Assembly: GCA_030549495.1 (NCBI GenBank)
Contig: JAUIRK010000740.1
Location: forward strand, 1 to 64,000
Direction of reading: 5' to 3'
From: Nectonema munidae
Lineage: Eukaryota > Nematomorpha > Nectonematoida > Nectonematidae
DNA length: 64,000 nucleotides
Under the pieces are notes generated by a model. That model was not told where the DNA came from. It did no database searches and saw only the letters and a program-made list of their open reading frames with translations. The position numbers and the translations under genes are program-made. Within the stretch, counting starts at the first letter, position 1. Each line of letters begins with the position of its first letter. This document shows, one piece after another, positions 10,380 to 22,284 of the stretch.

Positions 10380-13225
10380 CAGGTAATAGATATTTGAGGT
10401 ACTTTTGGATAAGGAGAGCTAACCTGAATTTATATATATCAGGTAGTAAGGAATCTCCAACTTCTTCTTCACCCACAGAGTTTCGTCAAATACTAAAAGA
10501 CACGGTTTTGAGCCAATGTGCTACTGAATTAAACATGGAGCGTCGTAAAGCCAATCATATAATTCATGGTGTTGCATAGTATAACAATGATGGTAAGAGA
10601 ATTAATGACGTCCATTTTGTTCAAGAGCTGTTCGATATCCATCGGTCAGGTACACTTCTGACAAAACTTTGTTGTAAGTGCCCTATCCAACTTGAAAAAA
10701 GCACCTGACTAATTCAAAAAAATCTTCATACCAAATGATCTTAATCCTGAAGAACGTGAGAAAGTAAACAAGTTAAGAGCTTAAGTGAAAGCTTTAAATC
10801 AAGAGAACAAAGATGATTCGATAACATATTTATTAAGAAGAAGATATTTAAAACAAAAAATTTTTTTGAAAAAAATTAAAAAGAAATGTTCATCAGACCC
10901 TACTTGCCAACAACGAATCAACAGTATTCAGCAGTTAAAAAAATTGACTTCTTTTTCAAGCCAACATAAAGAAATCTTTTTTCTATACCAATTCTAATCA
11001 AATTCTTCCTAAAATGTCTGAGCTTTCTTTGGTGATTGATAAACACATTCTGATATGATCTTTATTACCGAAGTTCTTCCAAAAAATCGAGGTTCCTTTC
11101 CTCCAGACAGTCCCGCATATAATTTGAATAGTTTTTCAATGCTCAACAATTTTGATAAAGTAAAGTAGTATACCTGTGCTTCAAAAATTAGATAGGATTT
11201 GTAAAGTAGTATACCTGTGCTTCAAAAATTAGAAGAATTATTGCTTATTTTAAACCGTTTTAAAAAGTCAAAACTGTATATCCTTTTGTTCCTTCCTATA
11301 TTGAATATATTAGTTTAGAGATAGAAAATAATCGTTTCCTGCATCTATAGAAGTCCTTCAGTGAATATGACCAATTCCACTCACGAAATACTTCATCCTC
11401 TTCATGCTTCCTTGCCTTCTTTCCTAAATTAACTCTCATTTTCATTGGAGATTCTAATTACCCTTCTATTCCTTGAAAGTCAAAAGTTCCCAACGCTAAA
11501 AAGCATTCTTCTGCAATGAAGTTTGCAGAGTACCAAGCTTCAAAGAACTTGTTTCAATTAGTTTACCATGCTACAAGATTAGACTACTCTGGAAGAGAAA
11601 GTATTTTACATTTTTTAATTACGAACTTTCCTTCTGATATTTCAAATATTTCTATATTAACAGGACTGGATGGAAATGATCATTCCTCTCATGACATTTA
11701 ATTTTTCCCATATTGTCAAATTTTCGACTTCTATAGCCACCAAACTAGATATTTAATCCGGGGAAGTAATAAGAGAATATCTGTCCAGTGAAGAAGTCAG
11801 AGTTTTGTGAAGTTTTTATGGAAATTATATACCGAGCTATTGCCTAATATATACCCTTGATGAAAAAAGACAAAGTTTAATTCATATATGAACAGCTCAA
11901 CTACTACGTACTTACACAAAGAAAAGAAAAAACATTTTAAGAGGTACCTAAAGTTCAAAAATCCTGAATTGTTGTTGCAACTCAAAGAACTGTCAAATCA
12001 GTTGAGGCAAGAAACAAGGAAAGCAAAGCGTTCCTTTGAATGTGGCATTTCAAAAAACACAAAAGACAAGCCTAAAAGTTTTTGAATCGATAAAAATGGA
12101 AACCGTGTAAACTCCGATATTATAATTGCTGAAACATTCAGTGAGTACTTCTCTTCTGTTTATACGAACCCCCAAAATCATCCTCAAAAAGCTTTACCTA
12201 AGTATCATCAATACTCACCGATGGGAGATGTTGTAGTCAGTGAAAAACTTGTATTTGAGAGACTTTGCCACTTGTGTGGCGACAAATCACCTGGCATTGA
12301 CAATTTGCACGCATATATACTGAAAGAACTGTCCTAAGACTTGGCATTTCCTATAACAAAGTTATTCAACTTTTCTTTAAAAGAAGGAGTCATATGCAAA
12401 ACTTGGAATCTGCCTTAGTTGTGCATGTACATAAAAGCTCAGACCCAGAATTTCCTTGAACTACAGGCCTATTAGTTAAACTCCCGTTCTGTCGAAAGGC
12501 CTTGGATCCATAGATGCCGATTAGATTCTCTTGTATTTGGAAGACTAAAATTTGTAACCAGCATAGATTTATGGAAAAATAAATCTACGGCAACACAATT
12601 ATTGGAATTCCACGATGATGTCACTAATCTCCTTGAAAATAATGACACAGTTGATGTTTTATACTTTGCCTTCCGAAAAGCATTAACTCAAAATTAAAAA
12701 AAAACAAACTCGGGAATTATTGATTGGATTGATAACTTCTTGGCTGATAGAATCCAGTTTGTCACCGTGGATGGCTACTTATCCAATGCAAGCAAGGTAA
12801 CTAGTGTTTTGGTCCAAGGTAGTGTGATAGGACCACTACTTTTCAATACATACATAAATGACCTGCCACCCCAATCTCACTTAAAATAATTCGCGGATGA
12901 TCTTAAATTGAACTCTGAATCAACTAACAAATCCAGAATACAACTTCAAGCCGATCTTTTTGCTTTTTATCAATGGCGTAACAATTGGGGCATGGATTTG
13001 AATTTCTCTAAATGTTATGGCCTACAAGTTGGTCTCAAGAACAGCATCACTTACTGCGTAGGTGGTTATGATATCAAGCGCTCCTCACAAATAAACGATT
13101 TAGGAATTATTATTGACGATGCTCTCAAATTTAAGCCTCAATTTTCAAAAATCATTATGATAGCCTACTCTGTATTTCATTTACTTTTTCGACACTTATC
13201 TTCCTTTGGACCCTAAATAGCTACA
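10380..13225 (+). mobile_element. LINE remnant with ORF1-like and ORF2 parts
   Basis: Long decayed forward-strand non-LTR element. About 10480-10580 reads like an ORF1 segment ending MERRKANHIIHGVA (LINE ORF1 proteins often have ..ERRK.NIIIHG), and 10700-10990 is a lysine-rich coiled-coil-like part. The endonuclease covers about 11030-11700 (MIFITEVLPKNR; a TRLDYSGRESILHFLITN segment). The reverse transcriptase spans about 12120-13220 with FSEYFSSVY, SPGIDNLH, an intact FADDLKL box near 12892, and DLGIIIDDALKF. Stops and shifts are scattered throughout. A 38-bp stretch is duplicated in tandem at about 11158-11233. Confidence 0.82.
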
Positions 13226-13240
13226 CCTATATACGAAGCT

Positions 13241-13990
13241 TTAACCCTATTAGTGCTGGGCTAAATTTGTTCGCTCAAGTGCTGGGGACGTAAAGTGCAG
13301 ATATTAATAAGTTTTTATAAATATTTTTAATGCTATATATATATTTCAACTATGCTGAATTCGGTGGTGTTGTCCATTTTTTATCAAGATCAATCAAACC
13401 TGTCAAAAAATTGATCTAAATGTGATAGCTCATATCAAAAAGGAACTTTTTATCTAAATAATTATATAAAGTTTTTTTACACATATATACCCATTTTCAA
13501 ATATGCTGAATTTAGTGGTGATATTCATTTTTTATGAAAATCAATCAAACCTGTCAAAAAATTGATCTAAATGTGATGGCTCATATCAAAAAGGAACTTT
13601 TTATCTAAATAATTATATAAAGTTTTTTTACACATATATACCCATTTTCAAATATGCTGAATTCAGTGGTGATATTCATTTTTTATGAAAATCAATCAAA
13701 CCTGTCAAAAAATTGATCTAAATGTAAGAGCCCATCTCAAAAAGGAACTTTTTATCTAAATAATTATATAAAGTTTTATACACATATATACCTAGTTTCA
13801 AGTACTTTGTGTTTACTGGTGATATTCCTTTTTTTATAAAAATTAGTCAAACATGACAAAAAATAATTTAAATATGACAGCCCATGTCAAAATTAAAATT
13901 TTTATTCTTATAAAAAGTTTTATACATTTCAAGTATGTAGAATTTAATGGTGGTGTTCATTTTTTATGATTTCAATAAAACCTTTCAAAA
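13241..13990. repeat. 151-bp tandem repeat array
   Basis: Units start at TATGCTGAATT-like boxes at 13351, 13502 and 13653, an exact spacing of 151 bp, with more diverged units near 13802 and 13932. The first three differ by few bases; the last two are shorter and degraded. Each unit holds a TCAATCAAACCTGTCAAAAA box and an AAAGGAACTTTTTATC box. The array begins just after TTAACCCTATTAGTGCTGGG at 13241, which looks like the end of a TTAA-inserting element. No coding capacity. Confidence 0.85.
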
Positions 13991-15029
13991 AAATCGATTA
14001 AACCTGTAAATCAATGTCAAATATATAAACATAAAAATAACTTCGGCTTGCAGTATTTGTCTGGTAATTAATACCTTAATTTATTTGATAAACCAACTTT
14101 AGATGTTTAATTCAGTCAAAATGTTTCATCTGTCAGTAATCTAGGTTTCTCGATAGGACCTCCTCTTTTTGGCTACAAATTCGTTATCGGCTCGTAGTCT
14201 CTACGTCATATTATAATTTACAGTATGTAATTTTGCTATTCATTCTATGATGATCTTTTCTTGGTAGCTCTTTTTTCATTAGAAATTTATATTCTTCAAT
14301 GTGTGTTTGAAAAATTTTTTATAAGGATAAAATTTCTTTTTTCTCTTTCAAAGCATTCTGAGTAAAGAATCTTCTTGATGATCTTAGACTTTTTTATCAG
14401 TATCGTGTATTTTATTATTAGGCCTGGATATTTGTCAACCAATCTTATTTCAAAGGATTTTTTCTGATGAATCATTCGTGATGTTCATTGTTCAATTACA
14501 AAAAGTTGTCCAAGGAAAACGATGGACAAATTCAATTTAAATTAAAAATATCTTGATAGTAACTAAATTCTCACATATTTGCATCTTTGCCATTTTTGAT
14601 AAATCTGACCTATTCTAAATTTTCAGATTTCCTACCCATCTTAGTAAAATGATAATTGTAATTCTAGATGATAAGCTATAGATTTAAATATTTTTCATTT
14701 GTAAAAGAGGAACTTCTTTTCACAATCAAAATCTTTTTTGAAGCACCTAATAATATATCATTAAACCACTTTTAGTTCATTAGAACATGGTAGATCTTCC
14801 ATTTAGTCAAGATACATATTTTTTTAAATTATTTCTTTTGATGACATGTTCTCTTTTCAATTAGTTTTCAACTTGCTAATCTTCAAAAGATTTTATAATA
14901 AGTTTTGTTTTTTTTAAATAAATATTTCATACTCAAGATGATTGAAGAAAGTATTATAAGCCAAAATATACAAAAAAAAAAGTATATTTTTACTATATAA
15001 TTCAATTGCCACTTCGAGATATTTTTTAA
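13991..15029. other. AT-rich non-coding stretch
   Basis: Nothing recognised on either strand. Confidence 0.4.
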
Positions 15030-15545
15030 CCGTATTAGCCAAAATCCAGTACAGAAATAAAATAAGCATTGTCGATTTGGAATAAAACAGATATTTTATT
15101 TTTTTGAAAATATTATTGAAGACAGTATCTAGAAGTAAACCGTAAATCTGATTGAAGCTTTCAGATATTTAAAAACCATAAATGCCAAACCTGAGTCTAA
15201 AAATGAAACCAGCATCTTCCATTTGGCATTAAAACAGATGTTTTATTTAAATTTCACAAATATTTCTGTGACGTAAATCGACCAATTTATTGACACTTTA
15301 AGACATTTAAAACCTCTAAATGCAAAAACTGATTTCAGAAATAAAATTATCATGGTCGAATTGGTATTAAAACATATATTTCATGTAAAATTAGAGAGAA
15401 TATTTTGGGATATAGTTTTCAGACATAAACCGCAAATTTGATTGACACTAGCAGTAAAACCTCTAAATGCAAAAACTGTGTTCAGAAATGAAATCATCAT
15501 GATCTATTTGCTATAAAAACATATATTTCATGTAAAATTTGAATC
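15030..15545. repeat. AT-rich dispersed repeat, about four tandem units
   Basis: Boxes resembling TCGATTTGG recur at 15072, 15218, 15356 and about 15503, a spacing of 138-147 bp. Each is followed by AATAAAACA-, TTTTATTTAAA- and AAATTTGATTGA-like boxes. It is the same repeat as at 1490-2200 but more regular. Confidence 0.7.
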
Positions 15546-15586
15546 AATATTTTTGGAAACAAATTTTACCTCGATTTTCCTGAAGG

Positions 15587-15751
15587 ATGCAAAGAACGCA
15601 TCAGAATCAATTTATAAAAAGACGACATAAAAAACGCTTTCGTAAAAATTTATTTTCAAATAGAATTATCAATGACTGGAACGGCCTTCCTGCTCATGTA
15701 GTGAACTCTCCTTCTTTAAACGTCTTCAAACAACGTCTCGACCATTTCTGA
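15587..15751 (+). mobile_element. LINE ORF2 C-terminal fragment
   Basis: A 54-residue open frame that matches the conserved tail of CR1/Jockey-like ORF2 proteins. It has a basic stretch (RRHKKRFRKN), then LFSNRIINDWNGLPAHVVNS, and ends in VFKQRLDHF before a TGA. The same tail is seen in the reverse-strand LINE at 7574-7317 and in the fragment at 20760-20880. Only the 3' end is present, as expected from 5' truncation. Confidence 0.82.
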
Positions 15752-15759
15752 AAAGATAT

Positions 15760-17180
15760 GGTGTATAATTCCTTTTAGCTTAGCACTTTTATAATATTTG
15801 TTTTTTTCATAATTGTCATTTGTATGGCTTTGAATCAATCTATATAAGTTTTTCTTTTCCTTGTTAAACTGATGCGATATTCACAGGCATCCTTGCCTTC
15901 CTTTGTTATGTTAAGTTATCTAAAATATCCCGGCCAAAATGAATATAATTATTAAAATCTACAATTTCAGAAATTCATTTTTTCTCTGAACTCGTTTTAA
16001 CAGATTCATGAACTTGTTATCTTTTTTAATATAAAGAGTTAAAACAATTTAATTATTTTCAAAATAGATTAAATCGTACTTGTTCAATTATACTTTTTTA
16101 AATTAATTTGAAATTTGTCTTCGCGTATTGTTCATTGTTCCAATCAAGGTTAAGTTATTCATCAAAAGGGAATTAGCAAGAAAGAAATATGAAAAAGCTA
16201 TCACATTAAGTTTCCTCCATTTCTTAAATACGGTCCTAAAAGTTTCTAAGCAACGTATAGTCATATAACCTTTTTTTATTTTGCCTAAATTCGTCCTTTT
16301 GCGAAAAAAGAATCAATTCAAAAGTTTCCAAGATAATAAGAAATCTCCAAAATATATGTTTTTCGCTGGATATCTACATTGTCCTTTTGGCCTTGCTATA
16401 TCCAAGACTTCATTTTTGAGTAAGAATCCCATATTGTAGCATCATTTGCTTTGTATTGAACAAAGATATGTGCAAGTTTGTCCTTTTCCATTTTAGCTTT
16501 CCCTGTTTGAAGAATCTGATTGAATCGAAAACTTGAGAATCAAGAAAATATTTAGAAAAACCTTCTTCAGAAATACTTGAAACCATTGAAATTTGTTCTC
16601 ACTTGAAATGTTTTCAAAATCTTTTCCATAACTTTTATCATAATAGCAAAAACACGCGAACAAATAAATCAATCAAAAATGAAACTAAAATCCGAAATTG
16701 ACAATATTCTTCCTGATATAGACAAAAAAGCATGAGGTTACTGTTAGTTTTCAAATAAGCACACACCCACATACCCTACACATCATACATGAAATAATTT
16801 TTACATATGAACGATGAATGATAAAGTTCATCTCACAAAGTATCTTCTTTAAAATGTTGCTCATCTTCTAGGGATCATTTTGACACCAAATCTTAAAAGA
16901 CGGAAGACTCTTTTACGATGATTTTTTTGATATTCTTAGCTTTATACAATTAAAGCAATTTCAATAAAGATAAAATAATAAAAAAATGTCAATATTTATG
17001 ATTCATGTATGTATGTTTGTCAAGATATTTTTTGTGTCAGACGTGTATTAATACAAATAAATAAGAAAGTTTTTTGTCAAGAGTGTCACAAAATGTTTAT
17101 GTAAATGTATGTATGTACGATTGCGCTAACACTAAACCTAATCTTGACCCTAACACTAATACTAATTCTAAACTAATCCG
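15760..17180. other. AT-rich non-coding stretch
   Basis: No supportable gene. A short reverse-strand frame around 16400-16500 has some protein-like composition but no family match. Confidence 0.35.
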
Positions 17181-17184
17181 AACT

Positions 17185-17878
17185 AGGGTGTCCACCCCGG
17201 GATTCCTCGTCCTCGAGTCCCCGGGGAATCGTGAAATTTCAAAATCCTCGTCCTCGAAAAAAATTTTTAAATTTCCTCGGGGAATTTTTGAAAAAAAAAT
17301 TTTGTCGATTCCGACGACAAAAATATCGAAGTAACGGAGAAGAAAGATGAAACATTAATCGTTAGCAACCAAAAAACAGCAGAAGAAAAGCGTGAAGGAG
17401 GAATTGGACGAATTTCTGAAGATTAATGAAAATGAAGAACGTGAAACTGAAAGCAAGATTTCAAGCATAGAGGAAATAATGAAAAAAACATTTGACCTTT
17501 ATTTAGAAACAAATAGGAGGCCCGAAGTTTTAGAAACTTTATTCAAACATTTAAAGAGCATAAAACCAACTTCTGTGGATGCCGAAAGAGTGTTTTCGTC
17601 AATGGGTTATTTTTCTACAAAAATAAGAAACCAGTTGAATGATGAAACTTTGAACGCTCTAATTTTTCTTAGATATTTTTTTAAAACATAAATCTTTTAT
17701 GCATTTAAATTTTTTTCAATAAAAATCTTATATGAGACTTTTAAATTTTCTTTTCTGAACAGTTTTTACTGTAAAAAAATCGCTTTTTCTTCACCGGGGA
17801 ATCCCTGGCGAAATTTTCAAAAATTACGAGGTCCTCGTTCCCCGGGGAATGAAAAAAAGACCTTAAAGTGGACACACT
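17185..17878 (+). mobile_element. short hAT-type DNA transposon
   Basis: Ends AGGGTGTCCAC (17185) and GTGGACACACT (to 17878) form imperfect terminal inverted repeats. Just inside both, CCCCGGGGAAT boxes and CCTCGTCCTCG/CGAGG boxes occur in inverted orientation, giving GC-rich subterminal repeats unlike the surrounding DNA. The interior encodes a hAT C-terminal dimerisation domain. At 694 bp it is far shorter than autonomous hAT elements, so it is an internal deletion derivative. I could not find a convincing 8-bp target duplication. Confidence 0.82.
17392..17691 (+). pseudogene. hAT transposase C-terminal (dimerisation) fragment
   Basis: About 99 residues. An acidic, lysine-rich start is followed by the hallmark of the hAT family C-terminal dimerisation domain: SVDAERVFSSMGY, then KIRNQLNDETLNALIFLRYFF (the family reads ..S..ERVFS.AG....KRN.L......L.FL). 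The zinc-finger and RNase H-like catalytic parts are missing. The frame is open to its natural-looking stop, so this part decayed less than the rest. It lies between the element ends at 17185 and 17878 and is not expected to be catalytically active. Confidence 0.85.
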
Positions 17879-18098
17879 AATTGAGATCATATATCAGGAT
17901 CTTTGTATTTAGTATACTTTTTATATAAAGTACATTTTCGTTTATATAAGGAGAGAGTAGTGCGATTTAGATACAAGTTACGTTTTTTTCTGTTTCAGAA
18001 AGGGTATGTTTTCTGCAATAGTTTGAGTCAAAATATTGCAGAAAAAATATAAAAATCATCAAAGCCATTTTTAAGAGTGATGGATGATATCACATTTC

Positions 18099-18880
18099 TC
18101 ATGTAGCTTTACGAACGTTAAGTTTCTTATTAGAAGAATGAGATATTTTAACATCGAATTTAAAATCAAAGAGTACTGTGTAGTGATCGCTACCAGTTAG
18201 TGGGGGCAGGACGGATAAATCTGAGACATCAGCACGAGAATTTGATATAAGTAAGTATAGAAGACTTTCTTTACCAGAATAAGAAATTCTAGTCGTTTCC
18301 TTTATTAGTTGAGACAAATTGTTAGAAGTTAAAATGTTTAGAAACAAATTTTCTGCAGAGTTTTACTTGAGGCTCATACAACTTTCTGAATTCCAGCAGA
18401 TTGAAGGGTAGTTATAATCTCCAATGAAGATCACACTAGATTCAGGAAACAGTCTAAGAAAACATGAAAAAAGTTCAAGTAGTTCTTGGGTTGAGTGAAA
18501 TAAAGGAATTGAGGGGCTTCTGTCAAAAAATGTAACTTTTTCTATTTTGAGAAACTTTCAAAGCAAGGTATTCTATGAGAATAGGGGTGAAAGGAGTCCC
18601 AACTTGTACATTCAAAAATGATTTATAATAGGCAATAATCCCTCTTTTCGTGCTAGAATGTTCTGATATGTGATCAAAATTTGTAAATATGTTGAAGTTC
18701 TGCATGGAAAAATTACTTGGGCATAATGTTAGTCTGCAAGAGTTTTTAAGGAGAACTTCATTAATGAGGATTAAGTCTAGATGCTGACTTTCTGTTAACA
18801 TAAAAAGTTGCATCATTTTAGGCAAAAGTTGATTTGAGTTCGTATAAAAAACACGTAGTTTGCCTCTATTCATGATTTTG
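18099..18880 (-). mobile_element. LINE endonuclease-domain fragment
   Basis: Reverse-strand remnant of an apurinic-like endonuclease from a CR1/Jockey-like LINE. The first frame (18873-18523) has LRVFYTNSNQLLPKM (the family start is ..YTNARSL..K), LDLILINEV (catalytic E context) and KRGIIAYYK. A region near 18400-18450 contains VIFIGDYNYPSI with the GDYN motif. The next frame (18347-18099) has TRISYSGKESLLYLLISN and LTGSDHYTVLFDF with the terminal SDH catalytic motif. No RT follows within the window. It is closely similar to the endonuclease of the forward LINE at 10380-13225, so probably the same family. Confidence 0.85.
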
Positions 18881-20090
18881 TACGATTTGGTGGTAGATTT
18901 TATTGATTTTGAGTTGACATGATTGTTTCGCTCAAGCTAGAGGAAGGATTTTTCTCTTGATGATTTGGAAATCTTTTAATGAGTTTCCTCTCAAGCGATG
19001 TAGTTGAAAATTTATGACTGATAAACTAAAAATAATTGGAAGTTGATAAACTTTCAAAGATTTTACTCAAAGTTCTGCCTTCTTTTTATGATTAAACAAT
19101 GAACACTTTTAAAATTTCTCAATTTATTTCATTTCCACAAATATCGCTTTTGTAGTCCTCATGGCTCAGCAGAAAACATAAATTTTTGGAAAGTTGAATT
19201 TTTACAATTTGAACAATGATGTCTAATTTTAGAGCAAAGTGTAGTAATCTTTTATAGAGTAGACGTTAGACAAATTTAAAGGGATACGAGAGGGGCCAAA
19301 CTCCCCCTCTGTTTTTACTACTCTGTTTTACTAAATCTGTTTTTACTTCTCTGTTTTAACTCCTATTTTTTACTGGCCCCCACTTTATATCATGATATTT
19401 ATTAAAATATCAAAAACTTTGGAAAAAAATATGGTAAATTATAAACTAAATTTATTGTTAATTTCAGTTTTATTTGAGCAAAGCTATGTAGAATAGAACT
19501 TGTGAAAGTATAAATTAAACAAAAAAGCCATCAAAAAAATCCTATATTTGTTCATTTTATTTAAAAGAAAAAAATGTATGATGTAAAAACCCTTATCAAA
19601 ATTTCAATGTTTCTAGATAAAAAAAAATTAAAAAAACCGAGCAGAATATCTTTTCGTTAAAATATTAGAAGTGTTATCTAACAAAACATTGGCCTTGACA
19701 GTTGACACAGCCCCCCCCCCTCCCTCCACCCACTTTTAAAAAGTTAGAATAGCCACTGAGTAAAAGTCACACATGTAAAAAACTTAAAAATGGCTTGGAA
19801 TAAACATAAGCTGACACACATTTGTTACATGCTTCATCTAACAACTCATTTTTCTTTATTAAAAATTGTTTCCAAAACAAAAAGTTTGGAGTAGCGATAG
19901 GGGATAATAATTTTCTTAAAGAATAATTTATCCTTTAAAACTTTTATTATTATCTTCAATTTATGAATTCCCAAGTTGTTTCTTTCGCGAATTCAATTTT
20001 ACGAGAATTATATTTTTTATAAATTCTGCATCCTAATACTTTTAAATAAAAAGTGGACTACACGTTTTTTGTGGGTTCGTAAGTGTTAGA
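18881..20090. other. non-coding, with a short tandem repeat and a C-tract
   Basis: No gene seen. A 14-15-bp unit CTGTTTTTACT is repeated about four times at 19306-19372, and a run of C lies at about 19711-19725. Confidence 0.45.
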
Positions 20091-20093
20091 GAG

Positions 20094-20237
20094 AATGAGT
20101 AAGCATTTTAAAAATGAGGCCCTTTATATTTATTTTCTTAAACCAAATGCAATGCAGCTTGAGGTCTTGATGGACTCCATATTTCAAAGATTTACAGAAA
20201 TAGATATTGTATTTTTAACATTACAAGTGAATATTTG
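20094..20237 (+). pseudogene. 47-residue open frame, possible transposon protein relic
   Basis: ATG to TGA, 47 residues beginning MSKHFKNEALYIYFL. The NEALYIYFL..NAMQLEVLMDSIFQRF pattern has the feel of central regions of hAT/ZBED-type transposase-related proteins, but I cannot place it securely. No splice sites or neighbouring parts were found. Confidence 0.2.
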
Positions 20238-20384
20238 ATTTGATATAAAATTAGCGTAAGTTAAATTTCTTCCTACATATTCAAAACTGTTCAACTTGGA
20301 ATAAAAATATAGAGAGCTTTACATGAAGATCTAAAAGATACCGAATTGTGTTCACAAATGTACTTTACTAAGCTGTTGTTAATA

Positions 20385-20890
20385 TTGAAAGAGTTCAGAG
20401 AACTATTACTAAGAAGATTTCTGGATTAAAAGATTTAAGTTATGAAAAAAAGCTCAAGAATGTGAACCTGCCTTCCTTACTTTATCGATTCAAAAGGAGA
20501 GACATGATTACGGTTTTAACGCATTTAAGACCAAGCAAAACAGATGATATCTAAAAAAACGCAGACGATTTATATTCAAAGTCATTGAAAAAAGCAGACG
20601 AATATGAAATTACTTATGTTCCCAAATAGGAACATTGGTCGTAAATGGGTTAAACATCCTTATCATGAAAGCATGCATATTCAGCTCAAAAATATTACCT
20701 GAATATTAAAAGAGAATCCAAAGATTCCACCCCTATAAATTTCAGAAATATTATTGTACTCTTAAAGAATGATCAATGATTGGAACCCATTTGCAGATTA
20801 CATCGTGACTGCTCCTACTTTAAATACTTTGAAGAATAGATTAGATATTTATTGGAAGGATGGAATGTTTGCGTATGATTGATTCTCGTA
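20385..20890 (+). mobile_element. LINE ORF2 C-terminal remnant interrupted by a MITE
   Basis: About 20388-20515 reads ERVQRTITKKISGLKDLSYE, then LKNVNLPSLLYRFKRRDMI, the family segment L..VQRR.TK.I.G...LSYE.RL..L.LPSL..RR.RGDMI. After the MITE at 20520-20649 the LINE resumes and ends with MINDWNPFADYI-like and NTLKNRLDIYW segments at about 20765-20880. The MITE therefore inserted into an already present LINE. Confidence 0.8.
20520..20649. mobile_element. TTAA-type MITE, family 1, nested in a LINE
   Basis: 130-bp element directly bounded by TTAA on both sides (20516-20519 and 20650-20653). It starts CGCATTTAAGACCAA and ends TTGGTCGTAAATGGG. It is nearly identical to 43608-43737. The TTAA duplication and CCC-type ends point to mobilisation by a piggyBac-family transposase. 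Confidence 0.88.
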
Positions 20891-22200
20891 CATTCTTCTC
20901 TTTATGAAGATGCCTACTTTCGCCAAAAAAATTATGTTATGTTATGTTATTTGAGTTAAAAGGGTTAGCAACACTACTAGACCATTATTAGACCAATGCT
21001 TCGGGCATTCATTCCTCTTTTACAAAAAAAGAATGAAGATCAAAAATTGAAAGTATACAATAAAAATAGGACTTCCAAATTGACAAGTTTAAAGTCAATT
21101 TATCAGTCTTATGCTGACAATGAAGGAAAATTAAAATTTATCTCGAAAATCGCTGAAATTAATCAAAATTTATATCTACTTTTTTATATAAAAACTAAAT
21201 TGAAATATAAAATTAGATAGCTGCATATATACCATTTTTAGTTCTATTTTGTCCTTTTGCAATTGTATTTTGTCTTTTTGCATTTATATTTTGTCTTTTT
21301 GCAATTCTGTTTCCTTTAACTTTTTTTTTAATTTAATTTTTCTTTTGTTATATTTATATTACTTTGACATAAACAGTTTTATTGTTTTGAAATTTTCATT
21401 ATTTACACAATTTAAAAAAAAAATAATATGAAAAAAGTAAACATTTATAAATGTAATGTAGTGTTTGAAAAAGTTAATGAAGGAAAATAAGATTTATTTC
21501 CGAAATGATTAAGAATTGAAATGGTTTGGTTTCTGAATTTCTGCAAAAAAATTTAAAAAAATTTCCAAAATATCAAAAATGATATATGTCAAGGTAATAT
21601 AAATATAAGAAATGGGAAGCTAAAAATTTTAAAAAAGTTGAAGGAAACAAAATATAAAATATATAAATGTATACGCTTTCCTATAGTTCAGTTTAGAGAT
21701 GTATTGTATGTGAATTTTTTTACATCCGTGGATGCGGATATTATTTATGCGGATGCGCATATCCGATACATTTCTAGTTCAGTTCACATTTAAAATCAGC
21801 CCCCCCCCTGTACTTAGAGTCTTACGAGGGGCCATATTTAGAAAAAATATAATTTTTCATTGAAACTTTTATTTAGCTGAAATAAAAATAGTTTCAAAAA
21901 ATGTATAAAAATCGGCAAATAAAGTCACGTTTTGGCTAAATTGGCATCTCTGCCTAAGAAAGCAAGCTAACGTGTGAACAAAGAAACAGCTTGCACTGGT
22001 TATCCAACTTTTTAATGAAGTCGTCAAGGCAATCCTCCTAATTGGCATTCAAAGAACGCAATCTCTCTCACTCTCAAGGAGTTTAGGAAGGCATATGCCA
22101 CAAAGTTATGCCTACACATTTATACATATTTTGGTATATATATATTTTTTAAAGTAGGAGTACTTACTTCCAAGTATGCCAACAGAGCTATGCCTTCGCA
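20891..22200. other. AT-rich stretch with a 21-bp tandem repeat
   Basis: A 21-bp unit ATTTTGTCTTTTTGCAATT is repeated three times at 21246-21308 and creates a spurious repetitive frame. A C-run lies at 21800-21808. A less AT-rich patch lies at about 21950-22120, with no frame I can support. Otherwise nothing recognised. Confidence 0.45.
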
Positions 22201-22221
22201 TCACGCATGATGAGTGAGGAA

Positions 22222-22247
22222 TTTGTTTGTTTGTTTGTTTGTTTGTT
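22222..22247. repeat. (TTTG)n microsatellite
   Basis: Six uninterrupted TTTG units. Confidence 0.9.
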
Positions 22248-22284
22248 TCTGCATCTCAATGATAGTGGCAACAATCACAAGATT

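Noticed and set aside
10123-10476. 117-codon reverse-strand frame
   Set aside because: Leucine- and isoleucine-rich product of the strand opposite a decayed LINE; no family resemblance.
11797-12085. Two frames on opposite strands inside the LINE
   Set aside because: Part of the decaying LINE between endonuclease and RT; neither is an independent gene.
13241-13990. CRISPR-like array
   Set aside because: Long 151-bp units that diverge along their whole length with no spacer pattern, in eukaryotic DNA: a satellite-type tandem repeat.
21249-21431. Cysteine-rich 60-codon frame
   Set aside because: Produced by the 21-bp tandem repeat ATTTTGTCTTTTTGCAATT, not a gene.
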